Positions 1 to 7,471 of a DNA stretch of 64,000 nt are shown here, in pieces. The notes under the pieces were generated by a model, which saw only the letters and a list, made by a program, of their open reading frames with translations, was not told the origin of the DNA and searched no databases. Source of the stretch: SXOA01 sp046153945 (GTDB lineage: Bacteria; Planctomycetota; Planctomycetia; Pirellulales; Pirellulaceae); NCBI GenBank assembly GCA_046153945.1, contig JBJXFF010000025.1, positions 1 to 64,000 on the forward strand. The letters run 5' to 3'. A program made the translations under genes and the position numbers. Position 1 is the first letter of the stretch. Each line of letters begins with the position of its first letter.

Positions 1-1629
1 CTGGGACAGATCAAGCATGCATCGGCCGCCGATTCCCTCTTTGCCTTGCTTAAAGAGAACGCCAACCAAGACAAGTATCTCCGCCATGCCTGCGTTTTTG
101 CACTCAGTCAGATCTGCACGCCAAAAACCTTGCTGGCGCGCAGTTCGGAGGAGAGTGCCGCTGTCCGCCTCGGCATCGTTTTGGCGCTCAGGCTCCAGAA
201 TAGTCCTGAATTAGTCCGATTCATGACTGACGCCGATCTCATCGTCGCCACGGAAGCTGCCCGTGCGTCGAGCGATCTGCACATGGACGAGCAGATGCCA
301 AAGCTCGCCGCGCTGGCCGATTCGCTGGCAATGTCGGATGGATCCGTTCCTGAGCCCTTCGCCCGCCGGATTCTCAACGCCAACTTCCGACTCAGCAGCG
401 AAGCAAGTGTTGTCGCTCTCGCCAAAGCTGCCGCCAATCCCAAGCTGCCGCTCCCCATCCGCCACGAAGCCATCGGCTCCCTCGCCGACTGGTCCGACCC
501 GCCACAGCGCGACCGCGTCTCCGGCTTCTGGCGGCCGCTTGCGAAGCGCGACCCCGCCCTGATTCGCAAGTGGCTGGAGCCGCACGTTCCCGCCCTTCTC
601 GCCGGCACCAGCGGAGAGCTTCAAACAGCGGTAGCCAAGGTAATAGAGAAATATGGAATCAAAGCCGACGAGGAAATGTTCGTCGGCTGGGTCAAGGATG
701 AGAAACGGGATTCCGCGTCGCGTTTTGCGGCCTTGTCGCTGCTTGCCGCGAGAAAGCACTTGCAATTGGAGGATTTGTTCGAAAGATCGCTCAAAGCTGA
801 CGACCCGAGATATCGGGCTCAGGTGCTTCTCCTACTGGGGAGTACTCTTCCAGGTAAAGCCCTTCCTGTGTTAGAGGCTGTGTTGGCGGATAACGAGCCG
901 GCTCCAAAGCAACGTGTCTCGATTGTGGAAAGGCAATCTGCAATTGCCGCACTTGTGAACATGAAGAGCGAAAAGTCAGATCAAATAATAGAAGCGTTGT
1001 TGACGCAATTCCCCGCTGATTCGACTCCCTTCGAGGTGCATCTTGATCTTCTCGAGGCCGCGCGATCAAGAAACACACCTGCGATGCAAGCTCATGCATC
1101 GAGAATTGAGAAGATACTTGCAAAACTGCCCAACCTTGGGCAGCATTCGGTCGCCCGCCGAGGAGGCGACACCGAGCGGGGCAAGGCCATCTTCACCGGC
1201 CATCGCCAAGCCCAGTGCGTTCGCTGTCACAAGATTGGCGCCAGCGGCGGCGAAGCGGCTCCGGACCTGTCGCATGTTGCCTCGCGCGATCTGACCAAAT
1301 TGGGAATCGCGAAAGGTGAACTTGAGACGGAGGAAGATATCCTTCGCACTTACTTGCTGGAATCGCTCCTGAGCCCCAGCGCACGAATCGCCCCCGGCTA
1401 TGGCACGGTCACCTTCCTGCTCACGGACGGCACCTCCGTCGCTGGCATCGTGAAGTCCGAAAAGGACGGATTCCTGGAAATCATCACGCCCGACAACAAA
1501 ACGCTCCAGCTCAAAGCCGCCGACATTGAACAGCGGAGCGAACCCAAATCCGCCATGCCCGCCGTCGATAAAGTTCTCACCCTGCGCGAGCTGCGGGATG
1601 TGGTGGAGTACCTCAGTTCACTCAAATAG
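1..1629 (+). CDS. PVC-type haem-binding CxxCH / HEAT-repeat protein, C-terminal part (5' truncated by window edge)
   Basis: The reading frame is open from base 1, so the start lies outside the window. The visible part begins with about 370 residues of Ala/Leu-rich helical repeats resembling HEAT repeats. A c-type haem site CVRCH follows (around bases 1216-1230), in the context of a short cytochrome domain. The last ~90 residues have the 'PGYGTV..LTDGTSVAGIV' and 'LTLRELRDVVEYL' features of the Planctomycete/Verrucomicrobia haem-binding C-terminus (TIGR02603 type, recalled). Full-length relatives are exported and often carry an N-terminal propeller dehydrogenase-like domain; whether this one does cannot be seen. 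The likely role is periplasmic electron transfer coupled to oxidation of an unknown substrate. The next gene, a dehydrogenase, starts about 90 bases downstream on the same strand. Confidence 0.85.
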   Translation: MGQIKHASAADSLFALLKENANQDKYLRHACVFALSQICTPKTLLARSSEESAAVRLGIVLALRLQNSPELVRFMTDADLIVATEAARASSDLHMDEQMPKLAALADSLAMSDGSVPEPFARRILNANFRLSSEASVVALAKAAANPKLPLPIRHEAIGSLADWSDPPQRDRVSGFWRPLAKRDPALIRKWLEPHVPALLAGTSGELQTAVAKVIEKYGIKADEEMFVGWVKDEKRDSASRFAALSLLAARKHLQLEDLFERSLKADDPRYRAQVLLLLGSTLPGKALPVLEAVLADNEPAPKQRVSIVERQSAIAALVNMKSEKSDQIIEALLTQFPADSTPFEVHLDLLEAARSRNTPAMQAHASRIEKILAKLPNLGQHSVARRGGDTERGKAIFTGHRQAQCVRCHKIGASGGEAAPDLSHVASRDLTKLGIAKGELETEEDILRTYLLESLLSPSARIAPGYGTVTFLLTDGTSVAGIVKSEKDGFLEIITPDNKTLQLKAADIEQRSEPKSAMPAVDKVLTLRELRDVVEYLSSLK

Positions 1630-1717
1630 CGGGAGAAGAGAAAAAGTAGGAATAGAAAAACACAGGCGGCAATGGCCGCCCCGGAGATCGTTGGTCGTTT
1701 TTTAGGATGCACCGTTG

Positions 1718-2806
1718 ATGTCACTGTCCGCCATTGCTTCGTTTCCGGGGACCACGATACCCGGCTTTGTCACCATGCCCGAGCCTTGCGCGCCGGCGCC
1801 TGGGGAGGTACTTTGCCGCACGCTGGAACTGGGAGTCTGCGGGACTGACCGTGAGATTTTGCACTCGGCCAATCCCTGGGTGCCGCCGGGGGACAAGTTC
1901 CTGGTGCTCGGGCATGAATGTTTGGCGGAGGTTGTGGCTGTGGGAAGCGGCGTGACGGAGTATCGCCCCGGCGATTTGGTTGTTCCGGCAGTCCGGCGGC
2001 CAAAGCCGGGGGAGAAGCGACGGCTGGATTATTTGCCTCTGGGGAAGTTCACCGAGCGCGGGATTTGGTCGGAGCATGGCTTCAGCGTGCCGCGGTGGTT
2101 GGACCGGCCGGAGCATCTCTACCGCGTGCCGCCGGCCATTGCCTCGCTGGCCGTCTTTGCCGAGCCCTTGGCCGTGGCGGAAAAAGGGGCGAGTGAAGCG
2201 AGCACCCTGCAAGCGGCTCGGCTGGGGGAGCAGGAGTGGCGCGACAATCCGCCGCGCGTGCTGGTCACCGGCATGGGGCCGATTGGCTTTGCCGCCGTGC
2301 TGGCGGCAGTCGCCCGGGGCTGGCCGGTGAGCATGTATGGCCGGGATGAGCCGGATACTTTTCGGGCGAAATTGGCGCGGGAACTGGGTGCGACCTACAT
2401 CCCCGCGGAGAAAATGAACTGGGAGCCGGCCGATGCGGAACGGGACGGATTTGATCTCTGCCTGGAATGCACCGGCAGCGACGACATCATGCTGGCCGCG
2501 GCGGGAACGCTCCGCTCCTGCGGCATCATGGTCTGGCTGGGTAGCACCCGCCTCCCCGAGCCAGCCAGCCACAATGTGGCCAAGCTGATGCGGGACGGGC
2601 TGATTCGCAATCACTTGCACATCGGGACGGTGAATGCCGCTCCGCGCGACTTTCATGATGCGCTGGCCCACCTCGCTCAATTACAGAAAAGCTTCGCCAG
2701 CCAGCTTGCCAGCCTCTTCACCGCCCGGGTGAAGCTTGAGGAGTCCCTCTGGCATTATGAGCATCGACAGCCTCAGGGGATCAAGACGGTGGTGATGATG
2801 GAGTAG
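1718..2806 (+). CDS. Zinc-type alcohol dehydrogenase family protein, glucose-1-dehydrogenase-like
   Basis: A medium-chain dehydrogenase of about 362 residues. The N-terminal catalytic half carries GVCGTDREI and LGHECLAEV, the Cys and His-Glu pair that bind catalytic zinc in this superfamily. The C-terminal half carries a Rossmann nucleotide-binding region (VLVTGMGPIGFAA) followed by the CLECTGS segment. The four-cysteine structural zinc loop of classical alcohol dehydrogenases is not visible; its place is taken by an Arg/Lys/Pro-rich stretch and 'GIWSEHGF', as in archaeal-type glucose dehydrogenases. The best guess is NAD(P)-dependent oxidation of a sugar or polyol. ATG at 1718 is preferred over an in-frame TTG three bases upstream; no strong ribosome site is seen for either. 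Confidence 0.8.
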   Translation: MSLSAIASFPGTTIPGFVTMPEPCAPAPGEVLCRTLELGVCGTDREILHSANPWVPPGDKFLVLGHECLAEVVAVGSGVTEYRPGDLVVPAVRRPKPGEKRRLDYLPLGKFTERGIWSEHGFSVPRWLDRPEHLYRVPPAIASLAVFAEPLAVAEKGASEASTLQAARLGEQEWRDNPPRVLVTGMGPIGFAAVLAAVARGWPVSMYGRDEPDTFRAKLARELGATYIPAEKMNWEPADAERDGFDLCLECTGSDDIMLAAAGTLRSCGIMVWLGSTRLPEPASHNVAKLMRDGLIRNHLHIGTVNAAPRDFHDALAHLAQLQKSFASQLASLFTARVKLEESLWHYEHRQPQGIKTVVMME

Positions 2807-2847
2807 AATGGCGTTATCCTAGTCCTCAATTTCTCACGGCATTTTTT

Positions 2848-3315
2848 ATGAAACCCGTTTTGCAATCCCTGCTGCTGGCCGATCACGTTTATAGCGATCA
2901 GGCGACGGGGAAGAAGATTATTGCCGGCGTGTTCAACCGGGTGCAGCGGATGAAGGCTCCCCCCAAACCGCCGGAAGGGGAAGCGCCGCGGCCGGTGCCG
3001 ATTCCCGCCGGGGGATTGGCCAGCACGCCGTTTGTCTACATGGCCATTACCGAGCTGCGCGGCAAAACCGACTTTATACTGGAGCTGACGGACCTGGCGG
3101 AAAACGTCGGCATGTTCAAAGTCGGCTTCACGGTGGACTGCAAGGATCCGCTGCAGACGGTGGAAGTGCATTTCCCGATTCCGGCTCTCGCCCTGCCGCA
3201 TGCTGGCGTGTACAGCCTGGGGCTGCTTTGGAACGATGAGTTGCTGGGGGCGCTGCGGATCCTCGCAGCCGACATGGAGCCGCCACCGGCACCCGAAGAG
3301 AGGCGAGCGCAATAA
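2848..3315 (+). CDS. DUF6941-like protein
   Basis: A 155-residue soluble protein with no signal peptide or membrane segment. The start 'LLADHVYSDQATGKKIIAGV' resembles the opening strand of the small DUF6941 family (recalled), followed by alternating beta strands and an acidic/Pro-rich tail (PPPAPEERRAQ). The function of that family is unknown. The gene lies 41 bases after the dehydrogenase on the same strand and may be co-transcribed with it. It ends at a hairpin shared with the convergent gene. The ATG at 2848 lacks a clear Shine-Dalgarno sequence. Confidence 0.65.
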   Translation: MKPVLQSLLLADHVYSDQATGKKIIAGVFNRVQRMKAPPKPPEGEAPRPVPIPAGGLASTPFVYMAITELRGKTDFILELTDLAENVGMFKVGFTVDCKDPLQTVEVHFPIPALALPHAGVYSLGLLWNDELLGALRILAADMEPPPAPEERRAQ

Positions 3316-3318
3316 AAA

Positions 3319-3350
3319 AGGCGAGCCCCAAAGGGACTCGCCTCGTGTTT
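3319..3350 (-). terminator. Bidirectional hairpin terminator between convergent genes
   Basis: A stem of about 10 bp with one mismatch (AGGCGAGCCC paired with GGACTCGCCT) and a 4-base loop. Read on the minus strand it is followed by TTTTTTATT, a good rho-independent terminator for the metal-binding protein gene. On the plus strand the tail is weaker (CGTGTTT). It sits 4 bases past the plus-strand stop. Confidence 0.75.
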
Positions 3351-3381
3351 ATTCAACTGGGTGTCTCGGGCCAAACGAGAA

Positions 3382-3849
3382 TTACTTCTTCTCGGCCTTC
3401 GGAACCTTGAACTCACCCTTATCGAAAGCCTTGTCGCTGAAGACCAATTCCAGGGCTTCGGCGTCCTTGGCTTCCTTGACCTTGCCTTGGCACTTCTCAC
3501 AGCAGAAGCAGACCTTGGCGCCGGCCACGGTGATGACGGTGTCGGGATTGAGCGGGCCGCCGGACAGCGGGCACTTGGCCTGCTTGGCCTGACCGGTGGC
3601 GACGAGCTGGGCATTGGCCTTACTGGCGAACTTCGCAGTGTCCTTCGAGAATCCCGTCGGGCACTTATCGCAGCAGAAATAGACTTTTCCGCCCTTGTAA
3701 TCGACGGAATTTGCTGTGGCCTTGCCACCGCTGACTGGGCATTTAATGCCGTCCAGCTTCACTTCTTTCACTTCCTTCTTGTCTTCCGCCATGACGGTGG
3801 CGACAAGCAGGGCGACGACTCCTAGAGCCGCAAACAAACGTGCTTTCAT
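3382..3849 (-). CDS. Exported protein with two TRASH/YHS-like metal-binding domains
   Basis: About 155 residues. The start at 3849 (MKARLFAALGVV) gives a clean signal peptide ending near VMAED and has AGGAAG eight bases upstream; a longer in-frame start at 3900 would bury the signal. Two homologous modules follow, each with CP(V/L)SGG, a short beta region, and a C-C-x-K-C cluster (YFCCDKC and CFCCEKC). This cysteine arrangement is that of TRASH/YHS-type heavy-metal-binding domains. The Lys-rich tail ends KAEKK. Likely a periplasmic metal (for example copper) binding or sensing protein. It is a single-gene unit divergent from ispH. Confidence 0.75.
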   Translation of the reverse strand: MKARLFAALGVVALLVATVMAEDKKEVKEVKLDGIKCPVSGGKATANSVDYKGGKVYFCCDKCPTGFSKDTAKFASKANAQLVATGQAKQAKCPLSGGPLNPDTVITVAGAKVCFCCEKCQGKVKEAKDAEALELVFSDKAFDKGEFKVPKAEKK

Positions 3850-4169
3850 AATTACTTCCTCACTTAAGTACGATACGGAACTTCTCGGCGATCTGTACAC
3901 AATGGACGAGAACTCGGCTAGTCCGAATTCACTCTGGTAGCATAGGGGAGCCTGGGGGGAAAAGAAATACCCCTGGCAAGCTGGGGGGGACTTTTTTGAG
4001 AGGACGACCCAGAGGCATTTCCAAGTTTCGCGGGCCGGTTGTCTTTACCGTCCGTACTTTGGCGGACCAGTTGTGAAGCCGTCTGGTAGTGCGGGTATCG
4101 TGACGAAAGCAAGAGGCTAAGATAAGAAGAGCCTCCGAATCAAAAGTCTGCCCACTACCCACTGCCCTC
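3850..4169. other. Intergenic region between divergent metal-binding gene and ispH
   Basis: 320 bases between divergent starts. It holds G-rich tracts around 3945-3985 but no open frame with coding character and no hairpin I would call. Promoters for both genes must lie here; no convincing -35/-10 pair could be chosen by eye. Confidence 0.5.
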
Positions 4170-5108
4170 ATGAAGATCCTCCTCGCCGCTCCGCGCGGCT
4201 TTTGTGCCGGCGTGAACATGGCGATCGAAAGCCTGGACCTGACGATCAAGGCCTTCGGCACACCGATCTACGTCTACCACGAGATTGTGCACAACAAATA
4301 CGTGGTCGATACCTTTCGAGCGATGGGAGCTATCTTCGTCGAGTCGTTGGACGAGGTGCCGGTCGGCTCGACGCTGCTCTTCTCGGCTCACGGGGTATCG
4401 CCGGAGATTCGCCGCCTGGCCCGCGAGCGGAAGCTCGCCGCAATCGATGCCACCTGCCCACTGGTCACGAAGGTCCATCTGGAAGCCATTCGCTATGCGC
4501 GGGAAGGTTACACCATTTTGCTCATTGGGCACGAAGGGCACGATGAGGTGGTCGGCACGATGGGGGAAGCACCGCAGGCGATGGTGCTGGTGGAATCGGT
4601 CGAGGAGGCTGGCAAGATTGAATTTCCGCCGGGGACGAAACTTGCTTATCTCACGCAGACAACTCTGAGCGTGGACGACGCCAACCGCATCATCAGCCGA
4701 TTGCGAGAACGGTTTCCGCAAATTGCCAATCCTCCCAAGGATGACATCTGCTACGCCACACAAAACCGGCAGGAGGCCATTCATCTGCTGGCCCGTGAAG
4801 CAGACCTGGTTCTCGTTCTCGGTAGTCAGAACAGCTCCAACAGCCAGCGGCTCAAAGAGATCGCCAAGGAGCATGGCGTGGAGGCGCGGCTGATTGACGG
4901 TGCCCAGGACATTGAATCCACCTGGTTCGATGGCGTGGAAACGGTCCTCATCACGGCTGGTGCGAGCGCGCCGGAATCCGTCGTCCAGGAGTGCATCCGG
5001 TATCTGCAAAACCGGTTCGGCGCGACCGTCGAAAGCCGCAGCATCCGGGAAGAGGACGTTCATTTCCCCCTGCCCCGCGAGCTGCGGCAGTTGACGCCGG
5101 CGGTTTAA
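4170..5108 (+). CDS. ispH: 4-hydroxy-3-methylbut-2-enyl diphosphate reductase
   Basis: The last enzyme of the MEP isoprenoid pathway, reducing HMBPP to IPP and DMAPP with a [4Fe-4S] cluster. The 312 residues are the normal length. The cluster ligands are visible as C12 (APRGFCAGV), C96 (DATCPLVTKVH) and C194 (DICYATQNRQ). Substrate-site residues H41, H74, H124 and E126 (GHEGHDEV), and the SQNSSNS segment near residue 219, are present. The start ATG is fixed by the canonical opening MKILLAAPRGFC. There is no partner gene of the pathway next to it. Cytoplasmic. Confidence 0.97.
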   Translation: MKILLAAPRGFCAGVNMAIESLDLTIKAFGTPIYVYHEIVHNKYVVDTFRAMGAIFVESLDEVPVGSTLLFSAHGVSPEIRRLARERKLAAIDATCPLVTKVHLEAIRYAREGYTILLIGHEGHDEVVGTMGEAPQAMVLVESVEEAGKIEFPPGTKLAYLTQTTLSVDDANRIISRLRERFPQIANPPKDDICYATQNRQEAIHLLAREADLVLVLGSQNSSNSQRLKEIAKEHGVEARLIDGAQDIESTWFDGVETVLITAGASAPESVVQECIRYLQNRFGATVESRSIREEDVHFPLPRELRQLTPAV

Positions 5109-5269
5109 CTCGACCGGATTGGTCGGTCTGTGCGGAGAGAACCGGTTAGGCGGGCCGTTAGAAAACGAAGGAACTCAACCCTTTTTGTTGGCGTGGCCAA
5201 CTCTCCAACTAAGCTGAAGGGATGCGGCTGTTCTGGCCGCAAGCCTGTTTTTAGCTGGGAGATCCTGCC

Positions 5270-6226
5270 GTGCTTTCTCGCCTTCTTGCCTCGCTCGCCG
5301 TGGTTGTCGCTCTCTCGTCGCCGTCCCTCGCTCAGTTTGGCTCCAAGGAAGAAGCGGCCGCGGGAGGTTCGCGGCTGGACAAGGGGCTGACCAAAAAGTG
5401 GCAGGTCGGAGTCAAGGTTCGGGCCGTGGGAGGAAGCGTGGGCCCGCTCATGGGGACGATTCCCGTACCCAGCGATTGGCCGGAGCAACAGGTGAAAGTG
5501 GTGGCCGAAGATGTCACGCCGCACGTCGGCTCGGTAACGTACCGGGTCATTGAAGGGGGCGTGAAGCAGATGATGTTCAACATTCCGCAAATCCCGGCGA
5601 ACGACACCGCCAAGGCCCTCATCATGTTTGAAGTGACCAAGCATTCGCAGCTCGCGCCGACCGACACAACAGGTTATGTCATTCCGAAAAACCCGCCGAA
5701 AGAGACCCGGAAGTTTCTCGGCCCCAGCCCGATGATTGAAATCGCCAATGCCAAAATCAAGGCGCTCACCAAGGAACTCGTCACCGGCAAGGAAGGTGCC
5801 TGGGCCCAGGTCGAAAGCCTGTGCGACGGCGTCCGCGAGAAAGTGAAGCTCGACAAGGATAAGATCAAGGGAGCCTTAGCGGCCCTCCGCGACGGCAAAG
5901 CCGACCAGGAGGATCTGACTGCCTTGTTCGTCGCCTGCTGCCGCATCCACAAGGTGCCGGCCCGAATGGTTTGGATTCCCGATTCGTGCTACGCGGAGTT
6001 TTATCTGGAGGACGCCAAGGGTAAAGGATTCTGGTTCCCCTGCCAGGTCGCCGGCGAAAAAGCCTTCGGTGCCCAGCCGGACCAGCGGCCCATTTTGCAA
6101 AAAGGTGATAACTTCAAAGTGCCGGAGAAGAAGGAATCGATGCGGTTCGTCAATGAATTCCTGACGGGCAAGGGAGGTGGAGGTTCGCCGCAGGTGGAGT
6201 TTGTGCGGCGGTTGGAGGAGAAGTAG
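5270..6226 (+). CDS. Exported transglutaminase-like protein, catalytic residues lost (copy 1)
   Basis: 318 residues starting at GTG 5270, with GGGAGA upstream and a signal peptide (LLASLAVVVALSSPSLAQ). It aligns over its length with the next gene: an N-terminal beta domain, then a C-terminal transglutaminase-like core ending in WFPCQVAG and RPILQKGDNFKVP. Copy 2 has the catalytic Cys in GDCEEL and His in DHCYPEFY. This copy instead has ADQEDL (Gln 213) and DSCYAEFY (Ser 239), so it should be inactive as a peptidase or transglutaminase. I infer a binding or regulatory pseudoenzyme. The two genes are 37 bases apart and probably form one operon. Confidence 0.8.
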   Translation: MLSRLLASLAVVVALSSPSLAQFGSKEEAAAGGSRLDKGLTKKWQVGVKVRAVGGSVGPLMGTIPVPSDWPEQQVKVVAEDVTPHVGSVTYRVIEGGVKQMMFNIPQIPANDTAKALIMFEVTKHSQLAPTDTTGYVIPKNPPKETRKFLGPSPMIEIANAKIKALTKELVTGKEGAWAQVESLCDGVREKVKLDKDKIKGALAALRDGKADQEDLTALFVACCRIHKVPARMVWIPDSCYAEFYLEDAKGKGFWFPCQVAGEKAFGAQPDQRPILQKGDNFKVPEKKESMRFVNEFLTGKGGGGSPQVEFVRRLEEK

Positions 6227-6263
6227 GAGACAAGGGGACAGGAGTCAGGGGTCAGGGGTAAGT

Positions 6264-7217
6264 ATGAAATTGACGTTGGGACGATTTGTTTCGATTCTCG
6301 GCTTGGCAATGCTGCTGGGCGATGTCGCCGTACGCGCCGAGGATCCTTCTCCGTCTCGCCTCAAGTTTGGCGAGCAGACGACTTCCCAGTGGCGGTTTGG
6401 GCTGGTGGTGAAAGCGCCGGCTGGTGCGGTGAACGGCGTTGTGGCGACGATGGCGGTGCCATCGGACTTCCCGGAGCAGAAAGTCAAGATTGTGAAGGAA
6501 GAGATCTCGCCGAACGTGAAAAAGGTCAGCTACCGGGACCTCGGCGGCGTGAAACAGATGATCGTGAGCATCCCCCAGGTCGCTGCGGGAGGGGAAGCTT
6601 CCGCGATCATCACCTTTGAAATCGTCAAGAGCGAGATTGAGAAGCCCGACGATATGGCCGGTTTGACTTTCCCGAAACCCGCCAAGGAACTGAGCAAGTA
6701 CCTGCTTCCCAGCCCGTATATCGAAAGCACCGACCCGAAGATCAAGCTGCTCGCGCCGACGATCATCAAGGACAAAGAAGATGGGTGGCAAAAAGTCGAA
6801 GCAATCTTCGATTACGTTCAGGAGAATGTAAAGTACGAGTTTTCCAAAGAGATCCATCCCGCCGTGGAAGCCTTGAAGGCGGGCAAGGGGGACTGCGAGG
6901 AGTTGACATCCCTGTTCATCGCCTTCTGCCGAGCCAACAAAGTTCCCGCCCGGGCCGTCTGGGTTCCCGACCACTGCTACCCTGAGTTCTACTTGCAAGA
7001 CAGCCAGGGGCACGGCACCTGGTTTCCATGCCAGATCGCCGGCGACAGCCATATCTTTGGCTGGATGCCCGAAGAGCGGCCCATTCTGCAAAAGGGGGAC
7101 AATTTCAAAGTCCCGGATGAGAAAGGACCGCAGCGCTACGTCAAACAGTCCTTCAAAGCGGCGAATGCCGATTGCAACCCGGAAGTTCGCTTCGTGCTGG
7201 AGAAGGTGAAGGAATAG
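6264..7217 (+). CDS. Exported transglutaminase-like cysteine peptidase (copy 2)
   Basis: 317 residues; the start at ATG 6264 places a signal peptide first (MKLTLGRFVSILGLAMLLGD, then VAVRAED) with AGGGG just upstream. An N-terminal beta domain is followed by a transglutaminase core: C211 in KGDCEELTSL and H237 in DHCYPEFY; the third catalytic residue is not obvious in GTWFPCQIAG. The core resembles transglutaminase-like peptidases that act on exported or cell-surface protein. It is the presumed active paralogue of the upstream degenerate copy. The substrate is unknown. Confidence 0.82.
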   Translation: MKLTLGRFVSILGLAMLLGDVAVRAEDPSPSRLKFGEQTTSQWRFGLVVKAPAGAVNGVVATMAVPSDFPEQKVKIVKEEISPNVKKVSYRDLGGVKQMIVSIPQVAAGGEASAIITFEIVKSEIEKPDDMAGLTFPKPAKELSKYLLPSPYIESTDPKIKLLAPTIIKDKEDGWQKVEAIFDYVQENVKYEFSKEIHPAVEALKAGKGDCEELTSLFIAFCRANKVPARAVWVPDHCYPEFYLQDSQGHGTWFPCQIAGDSHIFGWMPEERPILQKGDNFKVPDEKGPQRYVKQSFKAANADCNPEVRFVLEKVKE

Positions 7218-7234
7218 GGGGCGAGGAGAGGCCC

Positions 7235-7471
7235 CTACTCCCGCTCCGCCCAAACTCGGCTTTCGCCTTGTTCGTCGAATTCGACATGGATGACATTCGG
7301 CCGGCAGCAGACGGGGCAGTCTTCGACGTACTCTTGCTCGCTTCCCTGAGAAGGGTCGAGCGGGATGACGATTTCTTCGCCACAGGCGTCGCAGATGTAA
7401 GAGGAGTCACCCCTTGCCGAAGTATCAGGGGGCTTACGCCCCCCGCTCGCCTTGCGCTTTCGGCGTTTCAT
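7235..7471 (-). CDS. CPXCG-type small cysteine-rich protein
   Basis: 78 residues with a basic start (MKRRKRK), then one zinc-binding unit: YICDACGEEI and, 20 residues on, CPVCCRPN, followed by an acidic tail. The pattern fits the small CPXCG cysteine-rich family (Pfam PF14255, recalled); its function is unknown. ATG 7471 overlaps the TGA of the giant WD40 gene (TGATG), so translation is probably coupled. A GTG three bases upstream would be an alternative start. Confidence 0.75.
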   Translation of the reverse strand: MKRRKRKASGGRKPPDTSARGDSSYICDACGEEIVIPLDPSQGSEQEYVEDCPVCCRPNVIHVEFDEQGESRVWAERE

